From the NCBI RefSeq assembly GCF_001983105.1, contig NZ_MOMC01000047.1:34462-41943 (forward strand): a stretch of 7,482 bases of DNA, given 5' to 3'. Within the stretch, counting starts at the first letter, position 1; every line of letters begins with the position of its first letter. A program made the position numbers and the translations under genes. Under the pieces are notes generated by a model. The model was given only the letters and a program-made list of their open reading frames with translations. It was not told the origin of the DNA and did no database searches. Below, piece by piece: positions 1 to 4,801 of the stretch. Origin of the DNA: Pseudofrankia asymbiotica. Its GTDB lineage: Bacteria; Actinomycetota; Actinomycetes; Frankiales; Frankiaceae.

Positions 1-1036
1 GGACCGGGCCGTTGGCGTCGCGCGACGCGGTGAGCGCCTCGGCGACCCCGTCGAGCCCGACGGTCCGGCCGAGCATCGGCGTGACGTCGAGGCTGCCCGA
101 GCACACCGCCTCGAAGGCCTCGTCCCAGTGGTGCGTCAACGGGCCGCCGCCGAACTGGATGTTCAGGCCCTTCCGCTTGGCGGTCAGGGTGTGCAGGTGA
201 TCGCCCTCCGGCGGCCCGCCGACGGAGAAGATCCGGGTGCCGCGCTCGCAGCCCTTGATGATCGAGTCGAGGACGCCGGGAACGCCGACGCACTCGAACA
301 CGACGCAGCCCGGCAGGCTGGCCAGCGCGAGCATCTCCCGCGTCGACTCGGGCGAGCCGTAGGCGACGTCCCGCCACGCCTGGAACGGCGAGATCTCGGC
401 GGGGTCGACGACCACGTCGGCCCCCATCGCCAGCGCGGTCTCGCGCCGCGACGCCACGAAGTCGACCGCGACGATCGGGCCGACACCCAGCCGCTTCAGC
501 CGCGCGATCGCCGACAGGGCGACCGCGCCGCAGCCGATGACCAGCGGGACTTCCTTCGTCGTCACCGCGGCGCGGGACGCGGCCGACCAGCCGACCGAGA
601 TCGCGTCGGCGACGCACACGATCTCGCTCGGGAGGTCCGACACCGCGACCCGGGTGATCGCCTCGTCCAGCAGGAGGTACTCCCCGAACCCGCCGGGCGT
701 CTCGGGATTCTGCCCGATGATCTTCCGGCCGGTCGCGGTGGAGAGCACGGGCAGCGAGCTCACCCGCGCCCCGACGGGGATCCGCCGCTCGGTGCCGGGG
801 CCGTAGTCGACGACCTCGGCGCAGTACTCGTGGCCCATGACGATGTCGGCGTCCGGGTCGTAGGTCGACATCCCGCTGTCGTCGTCGGCCCCCGCCTCCA
901 GGTGATCCATGTAGTGGATGTCCGACGCGCAGACGCCGCACGCCAGCGACCGGACCAACAGCTGCCCTGGCACCGGCACCGGGTCCTCGATGACGCGCGC
1001 CTCGACCGTCCCACCCCGCAGCACCGCAGCCCGCAT
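1..1036 (-). CDS. Zinc-dependent medium-chain alcohol dehydrogenase, C-terminus cut by window edge
   Basis: Predicted cytosolic MDR-superfamily NAD(P)-dependent alcohol dehydrogenase (alcohol to aldehyde/ketone). 345 residues are visible; the family is about 350-370, so only the last few are missing. The N-terminal GroES-like domain carries CGVCASD (Cys36) and GHEYC (His69, Glu70), the usual catalytic zinc positions. Asp144 in the DAISVG segment probably replaces the Glu/Cys ligand. The four-cysteine structural zinc lobe expected around residues 90-115 is absent: that stretch has no Cys. The Rossmann domain starts at VIGCGAVA (168-173, last Gly of GxGxxG replaced by Ala), and Asp192 ends the second strand, which favours NAD over NADP. 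Start ATG 1036-1034 is preceded by GAGGGGAAG (1049-1041), a good ribosome binding site. It is divergent from the TetR gene at 1201, its likely regulator. Substrate cannot be told from sequence. Confidence 0.93.
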   Translation of the reverse strand, partial: MRAAVLRGGTVEARVIEDPVPVPGQLLVRSLACGVCASDIHYMDHLEAGADDDSGMSTYDPDADIVMGHEYCAEVVDYGPGTERRIPVGARVSSLPVLSTATGRKIIGQNPETPGGFGEYLLLDEAITRVAVSDLPSEIVCVADAISVGWSAASRAAVTTKEVPLVIGCGAVALSAIARLKRLGVGPIVAVDFVASRRETALAMGADVVVDPAEISPFQAWRDVAYGSPESTREMLALASLPGCVVFECVGVPGVLDSIIKGCERGTRIFSVGGPPEGDHLHTLTAKRKGLNIQFGGGPLTHHWDEAFEAVCSGSLDVTPMLGRTVGLDGVAEALTASRDANGPV

Positions 1037-1040
1037 CGGC

Positions 1041-1049
1041 CTTCCCCTC
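1041..1049 (-). promoter_or_regulatory. Ribosome binding site of the alcohol dehydrogenase
   Basis: On the minus strand GAGGGGAAG lies 4 bases before the ATG at 1036. It is purine-rich and complementary to the 16S 3' end, which supports this start codon. Confidence 0.7.
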
Positions 1050-1116
1050 GCGCTCGCGACCGGGACACATCCCCGTCACGGGACTGTAGCGGCGACCCGC
1101 GAGTTACAGAAGCCGC

Positions 1117-1153
1117 TGTCCTAAAACCTTATAGAAGATCTTGTCCTGAAACC
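1117..1153. promoter_or_regulatory. Candidate operator: 12-bp direct repeat in the divergent dehydrogenase/TetR promoter
   Basis: TGTCCTAAAACC (1117-1128) and TGTCCTGAAACC (1142-1153) match at 11 of 12 positions and start 25 bp apart. Between them are an AT-rich patch and the palindrome AAGATCTT (1135-1142). On the minus strand TATAAG (1133-1128) is a plausible -10 for the dehydrogenase. A second, imperfect inverted repeat, GAAACCGGC / GCCGGGTTTC, spans 1148-1175. The region lies between two divergent starts, one encoding a TetR protein, so an autoregulatory operator is a reasonable inference. TetR sites are usually inverted rather than direct repeats, so the exact site is uncertain. Confidence 0.45.
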
Positions 1154-1187
1154 GGCGGCGCTGGTGCCGGGTTTCGCCTGCACCCCT

Positions 1188-1193
1188 TACGAT
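1188..1193 (+). promoter_or_regulatory. Candidate -10 box for a leaderless TetR transcript
   Basis: TACGAT ends 7 bases before the ATG at 1201, and no Shine-Dalgarno sequence precedes that ATG. This spacing would place the transcription start at or next to the start codon, as in actinobacterial leaderless mRNAs. No convincing -35 box is seen. Confidence 0.4.
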
Positions 1194-1200
1194 CGCGGGC

Positions 1201-1839
1201 ATGGCTGACGCTGATCCGGCAGAGCCTCCTCGCCGCCGCCCAGGGCGCCCGCGCGACACGAGCATCGACGAGCGGGCTCTCGAGGCGACGCGCGAACTGC
1301 TCGTGCGGCGCGGCTTCGACGCGACGACGATCCATGCGGTCGCCGCCCATTCCGGTGTCCACGCCTCCGCCCTCTACCGCCGCTGGGGGTCGCGGATCGA
1401 GCTCATCGAGGAGGCCACCTTCCCCGGCCTCAACCCGCTCAGCGTCCAGCCCACGGGGGACCTGCGCCGCGACCTGCGCCGCTTCGTGCGCGCCTATGTG
1501 GCCGCCTTCGACGCGCCCGCGTCCCGCGCCGCCGCGGCCGGCCTGCTCGCCCACCACCAGACCGCCAGCCGGCAGCGCCCACCGGAGTTCTACCTGCGGG
1601 TCTCGGCACGGCCGCAGTTCCAGGACATCCTGCGCGCCGCGCCGCCCGGGAGCGTCGACCCCGCGGTGAACCCGGACGACGTCTTCGACATGCTTCTCGG
1701 CGCCATCCTCACGCGCACCCTGCTGGCCACCGCCACCGCCCGGCGCCGCCCCATCGAGCGCACCGTCGAGATGATCCTCCGACTGTTGCATCCCCTTGCC
1801 AGTCACAGCAGCCTCGAACCCGACGGCCAGCCTGCCTGA
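1201..1839 (+). CDS. TetR/AcrR-family transcriptional regulator
   Basis: 212-residue one-component repressor, normal length for TetR proteins. The basic N-terminal tail RRRPGRPRD (11-19) is common in actinobacterial members and probably touches the minor groove. The helix-turn-helix lies at about residues 41-65, with the typical recognition segment SALYRRWGSR. The remainder (about 85-200) is helical and rich in Ala, Leu and Arg, as expected for the ligand-binding and dimerisation domain; the ligand is unknown. It is divergent from the alcohol dehydrogenase across 164 bp, so control of that gene and of itself is the simplest inference. There is no Shine-Dalgarno before ATG 1201; TACGAT 7 bases upstream suggests a leaderless mRNA. 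Confidence 0.93.
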   Translation: MADADPAEPPRRRPGRPRDTSIDERALEATRELLVRRGFDATTIHAVAAHSGVHASALYRRWGSRIELIEEATFPGLNPLSVQPTGDLRRDLRRFVRAYVAAFDAPASRAAAAGLLAHHQTASRQRPPEFYLRVSARPQFQDILRAAPPGSVDPAVNPDDVFDMLLGAILTRTLLATATARRRPIERTVEMILRLLHPLASHSSLEPDGQPA

Positions 1840-1855
1840 CGCCGACGGGCCGTCG
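1821..1855 (+). terminator. Hairpin over the TetR stop codon, possible terminator
   Basis: CGACGGCC (1821-1828) pairs perfectly with GGCCGTCG (1848-1855) around a 19-base loop that contains the TGA stop. There is no T-run, and such stems arise easily in GC-rich DNA, so this is weak. Confidence 0.25.
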
Positions 1856-1880
1856 AGTCCCGCCGGGACGCAGCTGCCGC

Positions 1881-1947
1881 GCGTCGCGTCGTGTCGGGCG
1901 CGCCGCGCGTGTCGTGTCGTGTCGCGTCGCGCGTGTCGCGTCGTTTC
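1881..1947. repeat. Degenerate pentanucleotide repeat G(C/T)GTC
   Basis: Units GCGTC/GTGTC occur in head-to-tail blocks: three at 1881-1895, four at 1909-1928 and three at 1933-1947 (the last is GTTTC). The blocks are separated by short GC-rich interruptions. The run is non-coding, between the TetR gene and the SDR remnant, and looks like slippage-generated low-complexity DNA. No function can be assigned. Confidence 0.7.
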
Positions 1948-2000
1948 GGCATGAGAAGCGCTCGACGTTGACCCGGCGTCATCGCGCCGACGTCCGAACC

Positions 2001-2007
2001 AGGGGAG
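2001..2007 (+). promoter_or_regulatory. Ribosome binding site of the SDR remnant
   Basis: AGGGGAG sits 4 bases before the ATG at 2012. It is a near-ideal Shine-Dalgarno, which is notable because the gene behind it is broken. Confidence 0.6.
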
Positions 2008-2011
2008 TCCG

Positions 2012-2110
2012 ATGAGCAGCACCGCAGCTACCCGCGTCGTCCTGGTGGGAGGCACCAGCGGTATCGGCCTCGCCACCGCCAAGGCCGTGGCGGCCACCGG
2101 CGCGTCCGTA
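2012..2110 (+). pseudogene. N-terminal remnant of a short-chain dehydrogenase/reductase (SDR)
   Basis: The first 33 codons read as a classic SDR start: a hydrophobic strand, then the NAD(P)-binding motif GGTSGIG (residues 13-19; family TGxxxGIG) and the following helix, ending at TGASV. The normal family length is about 240-280 residues, with a YxxxK active site further on. Here SDR similarity stops abruptly at about 2110. The frame stays open to a stop at 2450-2452 (146 codons), but the later residues are Arg/Pro-rich, with no second Rossmann strand, NNAG or YxxxK motif. Start and ribosome binding site are intact, so the simplest reading is a gene cut by deletion or rearrangement. The distal part could be spurious or a chimeric peptide. 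Confidence 0.7.
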
Positions 2111-2576
2111 CCCCAGAAATACGTTGGCCATTACCTTTCGGGCGGAGACAGGGCCTCGACCCTGGCCCATCGACGGAAAGCGTCTCGCAGCCCGTCCGGG
2201 CTCAGACGGCGCGCCGCCCGGGCGGCCGAGCGGCCGTGTGCTCATCCTGTCCGACGTCAGAGTCACCACCAGCGCCGTTTCACGCCCCAGACGTCTGACA
2301 CAACGCCCGAGATCCCGGGGGGGCTGGCACGGCGCGGGAGAGAGGCACCGGGCCGCCGCCTTGCTCTGACCGTCCGTGCATTCATGGGTTGTGGCGGGCG
2401 GGAAGCCGGGATCCGCCCCACAAGCCATGACCGGATCCGACGAAAGACCTGAGTAGTTAGGTTGCCTCGCTCTGGTGCCGACGATCCCGCCGGATCACCC
2501 GCGGGTTCGGGTCGGCCCGGCCGGGCCCCGGCGACTTTCAGCCTCCGCGCGACCGGCGCGGCGCGGCGCGGCGGAA
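2111..2576. other. Unrecognised stretch between SDR remnant and EF-Tu leader
   Basis: About 465 bases with no gene I can support. Open frames here on both strands are Arg/Pro/Gly-rich and match no family I recognise. From 2115 to 2145 the sequence is less GC-rich than its surroundings, just past the break in the SDR. Small symmetrical elements are present: CAGGG/CCCTG (2149-2153 / 2160-2164) and the palindrome CAGACGTCTG (2288-2297). TGTCCGACGTCAG (2248-2260) recurs inverted at 2288-2300 with 11 of 13 matches. At 2450-2463 there is a short AT-richer patch containing TAGGTT, which could be part of a promoter for the downstream EF-Tu gene. No transposase or terminal repeats are seen. Confidence 0.4.
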
Positions 2577-2723
2577 ATGCATTCGCCAGGCCTGCCCTGG
2601 GCGGCCACCATGAGGACCATGTTCCGGCACGACGCCTTCTCGCCCGCCCTGGTCGCGGGTGCTGTCGTGCTGCCCTTCTCGGCGCTGGTCGCCGACGTGT
2701 TGCCCGGCGGCGCCCGACGCTGA
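2577..2723 (+). CDS. Possible small membrane peptide upstream of EF-Tu (hypothetical)
   Basis: ATG 2577 gives 48 residues; a second ATG at 2610 gives 37. Both end at the TGA at 2721-2723. The C-terminal half has one hydrophobic segment ([20 protein letters not shown], about residues 22-41), long enough for one membrane helix and preceded by basic residues. GGCGG just before ATG 2577 is only a weak ribosome binding site. I recognise no family. It lies 83 bases before the EF-Tu start on the same strand and could be a leader peptide or chance reading frame; treat as doubtful. Confidence 0.2.
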   Translation: MHSPGLPWAATMRTMFRHDAFSPALVAGAVVLPFSALVADVLPGGARR

Positions 2724-2795
2724 CCCTTCCCGGATCGTCCGGAGCCCCGCAGGGGGAGGGTCGGCAGGCCCAGGGGCTCAGAGGCGTCGAGTACC

Positions 2796-2802
2796 GAGGA
2801 AG
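2796..2802 (+). promoter_or_regulatory. Ribosome binding site of the EF-Tu gene
   Basis: GAGGAAG lies 4 bases before ATG 2807. This fixes the start at MAKQAYV, matching the usual EF-Tu N-terminus, although the frame is open further upstream to 2462. Confidence 0.8.
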
Positions 2803-2806
2803 AGCA

Positions 2807-3985
2807 ATGGCCAAGCAGGCCTACGTCCGCACCAAACCGCATCTCAACATCGGCACGATGGGTCACGTCGACCACGGGAAGACGACGCTGACCGCCGCGA
2901 TCACCAAGGTTCTCGCCGACACCGGCTCCGGCTCGTTCGTCCCGTTCGACCGGATCGACCGTGCCCCGGAGGAGATCGCCCGCGGTATCACCATCAACAT
3001 CGCGCACGTCGAGTACGAGACCGCCAGCCGGCACTACGCCCACGTCGACATGCCGGGCCACGCCGACTACGTGAAGAACATGATCACGGGTGCGGCTCAG
3101 CTCGACGGGGCGATCCTGGTGGTGTCGGCCCAGGACGGCGTGATGCCGCAGACGGCCGAGCATGTGCTGCTGGCCCGGCACGTCGGGGTCCGGCATGTCG
3201 TGGTCGCGCTGAACAAGGCGGACGCCGCCGACCCGGAGATCACGGACCTGGTGGAGCTGGAGATCCGCGAACTGCTGGCGGCGAACGGCTACCCGGGCGA
3301 CGAGATACCGGTGGTCCGCGTCTCCGGGCTGCGCGCCCTGGCGGGCGACCCGGCGTGGACGGCCTCGATCCGGGCGCTGCTGGATGTCGTCGACAGATAC
3401 GTGCCTGTTCCCGACCGCTACACCACGGCGCCGTTCCTGTTGCCGGTGGAGAACGTCCTGACCATCACCGGCCGCGGGACGGTGGTGACCGGGGCGATCG
3501 AGCGGGGCGCCGTCCGCGTGGGCGACCGGGCCGAGGTGTGTGGCCTCGGTACGCGACTGACGACGGTGGTCACGGGGCTGGAGACCTTCGGCAAGCCGAT
3601 GGATTCCGCGCTCGCCGGTGACAACGTCGCGCTGCTGCTGCGCGGCGTGCACCGCACGCAGATTCGGCGCGGCAACATCCTCGCGGCGCCGGGGAGCGTG
3701 ACGGTGCACGAGCGGTTCACGGCCCGGGTCCACCTGCTCGCGCCGGACGCCGGTGGTCGGCGCACCGGTATCGCGTCCGGCTACCGCCCGCAGTTCTACC
3801 TGCGGACGACGGACGTCGTCGGTGAGGTCGACCTGGGTGACGTCGGCATCGCGCTGCCGGGAGACACCGCCGAGATGACGGTGCGGCTCGGCAAGCCGGT
3901 ACCGCTGGAGAACGGGCTCGGCTTCGCCATCCGCGAGGGCGGCCGAACGGTCGGCGCCGGCACGGTCGTCGCCGTTCTCGACTGA
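2807..3985 (+). CDS. tuf: Divergent elongation factor Tu (EF-Tu3-like, candidate elfamycin-resistant paralogue)
   Basis: Complete 392-residue EF-Tu, the GTPase that carries aminoacyl-tRNA to the ribosomal A site (E. coli EF-Tu: 393). G domain, about 1-200: P-loop GHVDHGKT (19-26), switch I RGITIN (59-64), DMPGH (81-85, normally DCPGH, with the catalytic His85 kept), NKAD (136-139) and VSGL (172-175, normally SAL). Domains 2 and 3, about 205-300 and 301-392, end in a conserved [13 protein letters not shown] block. By hand alignment it differs from E. coli at inhibitor-contact positions: Q124 is His (own 125), Y160 is Asn, R230 is Ala and G275 is Ala. R262, which contacts the tRNA 3' end, is Gly. 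No rpsL, rpsG or fusA lies beside it, so it is not the str-operon copy; this fits the inducible Streptomyces tuf3 type. Motif retention argues for a working protein. An ordinary housekeeping tuf1 presumably exists elsewhere in the genome. Confidence 0.95.
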   Translation: MAKQAYVRTKPHLNIGTMGHVDHGKTTLTAAITKVLADTGSGSFVPFDRIDRAPEEIARGITINIAHVEYETASRHYAHVDMPGHADYVKNMITGAAQLDGAILVVSAQDGVMPQTAEHVLLARHVGVRHVVVALNKADAADPEITDLVELEIRELLAANGYPGDEIPVVRVSGLRALAGDPAWTASIRALLDVVDRYVPVPDRYTTAPFLLPVENVLTITGRGTVVTGAIERGAVRVGDRAEVCGLGTRLTTVVTGLETFGKPMDSALAGDNVALLLRGVHRTQIRRGNILAAPGSVTVHERFTARVHLLAPDAGGRRTGIASGYRPQFYLRTTDVVGEVDLGDVGIALPGDTAEMTVRLGKPVPLENGLGFAIREGGRTVGAGTVVAVLD

Positions 3986-3996
3986 GAACGGGCGAC
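3968..3996 (+). terminator. Strong hairpin overlapping the EF-Tu stop codon
   Basis: GTCGCCGTTCTC (3968-3979) pairs with GAGAACGGGCGAC (3984-3996), 12 pairs with one bulged G, around the tetraloop GACT. The TGA (3983-3985) sits at the loop and start of the right arm. No T-run follows, as is common for actinobacterial terminators; an mRNA-stabilising 3' end is equally possible. Confidence 0.5.
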
Positions 3997-4033
3997 CAGC
4001 CAGCGCCGGGTCGACCTCAGCCGAGCCGAGCCC

Positions 4034-4060
4034 AGCGCCGCCGCTGCCGCCGCTGCCGCC
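4034..4060. repeat. Short GCCGCT/GCCGCC simple repeat and nearby direct repeat
   Basis: Between the EF-Tu stop and the end of the next gene the sequence runs through GCCGCC/GCTGCC triplet units. Just after it, CGCGTCCACC occurs twice (4068-4077 and 4080-4089), a 12-bp period. Non-coding, with no function apparent. Confidence 0.5.
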
Positions 4061-4178
4061 GGGTGAGCGCGTCCACCGACGCGTCCACCCGGACGGCTGC
4101 CCGGCGGCGCCCGCCGTGACGGGGAGCCTGGTTACCGGAGAGGGACGGCCCCGCCGCCGTTCGGTGGGCTCGGTCCGA

Positions 4179-4592
4179 TCAACTCGGGGGCGTGAGCAGC
4201 CCGGCCACGTCGGCCGCCCGCGGGGTCCGAAGGCGGACCTCCACTGTGCCGGACCTGGCCGGATTGAACTTCCCGGCGTCATAGGCGAAGCGCACCCGGT
4301 CCGGGGGTTCGACGCCGATGTCGATCGCGGTCAGGTACGCGCCGGCGCGCGGGATGTCGATGTGCTTGCCGCGCCCGGCCCAGACGACGAGACGTCTGCC
4401 GCTCACCGCGATCGCGCCGGAGACCGCCTCCTTGCGCCAGCTGGAACGCTGCCCGGGCGCCCGGTAGTTGCGGTAGGTGATCGAGCCGGTGAGACCTTCC
4501 TCAAGCAGGGCCAGGCCTTCCGCTTCGAGCGCCGCGCGCAGATCGGCGGGTAGCTCACCCGCGCCGAACAGCATTCGACCCACGGGGTTCAT
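4179..4592 (-). CDS. Hypothetical 137-aa soluble protein, possibly PH-like
   Basis: Not firmly recognised. The protein starts MNPVGRMLFGAGELP, followed by an acidic helix (about 17-33, rich in Leu/Glu/Ala). Then come alternating short beta-like segments: GSITYRNYRAPG, SGAIAVSGRRLVVWAG (about 58-73), KHIDIP and VEVRLRT near the C-terminus. This 'conserved strand plus RRLVVW' pattern recalls bacterial PH-like domains, but that is only a guess. There is no signal peptide or membrane segment. ATG 4592 is preferred: TATGAT (minus strand, 4605-4600) ends 7 bases upstream, suggesting a leaderless mRNA, and no Shine-Dalgarno is present. ATG 4604 and TTG 4679 are in-frame alternatives. It is divergent from the membrane protein gene at 4802. 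Confidence 0.75.
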   Translation of the reverse strand: MNPVGRMLFGAGELPADLRAALEAEGLALLEEGLTGSITYRNYRAPGQRSSWRKEAVSGAIAVSGRRLVVWAGRGKHIDIPRAGAYLTAIDIGVEPPDRVRFAYDAGKFNPARSGTVEVRLRTPRAADVAGLLTPPS

Positions 4593-4599
4593 GGCCGAA

Positions 4600-4605
4600 A
4601 TCATA
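4600..4605 (-). promoter_or_regulatory. Candidate -10 box for a leaderless transcript of the 137-aa protein
   Basis: On the minus strand TATGAT (5 of 6 to TATAAT) ends 7 bases before ATG 4592, the same spacing as TACGAT before the TetR gene. No clear -35 is visible. Confidence 0.4.
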
Positions 4606-4697
4606 GGCGGTGGTTCCCGGGCCGTCGGACCGTTCCGGAGCACTATCGCCACGCCGGGCGGCGCGGGATGCGAATTCAACGCCCAAGGGCACTCGTT

Positions 4698-4761
4698 CCG
4701 TAGTTACGGCGGTCTTTGGGATGATCGCGGAGACGACCGGGCATGACCGCACAGGCCCTGT
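4698..4761. promoter_or_regulatory. Two small palindromes between divergent genes, possible operators
   Basis: CCGTAgtTACGG (4698-4709) is a perfect 5+2+5 inverted repeat, and ACAGGcCCTGT (4751-4761) is a 5+1+5 one. Both lie upstream of the gene starting at 4802 and downstream (minus-strand sense: upstream) of the 4592 start. They are short enough to be chance, but their position suits a regulator-binding site. Confidence 0.3.
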
Positions 4762-4791
4762 CCGGGTCGGATGGGACCTGACCGACCGGAC

Positions 4792-4797
4792 AGAGGA
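4792..4797 (+). promoter_or_regulatory. Ribosome binding site that fixes the GTG start at 4802
   Basis: AGAGGA lies 4 bases before GTG 4802. The frame is open from 4610, but this site and the immediate start of hydrophobic sequence favour GTG 4802. Confidence 0.65.
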
Positions 4798-4801
4798 AAA
4801 C

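Noticed and set aside
128..1669. 513-codon plus-strand open frame
   Set aside because: Runs antisense to the alcohol dehydrogenase and then overlaps the TetR gene in another frame; composition is Arg/Asp/Pro-rich with no motifs.
1129..2097. 322-codon minus-strand open frame opposite TetR
   Set aside because: Antisense to the TetR gene and then runs through the pentamer repeat as a repetitive His/Arg/Thr stretch; an artefact of GC-rich sequence.
2110..2460. Insertion sequence or transposon remnant
   Set aside because: The SDR break suggests one, but I find no transposase fragment, terminal inverted repeats or target-site duplication.
2263..2814. 183-codon minus-strand open frame upstream of EF-Tu
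   Set aside because: Arg/Pro/Ala-rich with no family resemblance and no convincing start signal.
4034..4089. Possible CRISPR or structured repeat array
   Set aside because: Units are 3-12 bases with no spacers; simple GC repeats only.
2495..4282. 595-codon minus-strand open frame across the EF-Tu gene
   Set aside because: Antisense shadow of the EF-Tu coding sequence in GC-rich DNA: Arg/Gly/Asp-rich, no recognisable family, whereas the plus strand encodes a complete EF-Tu.
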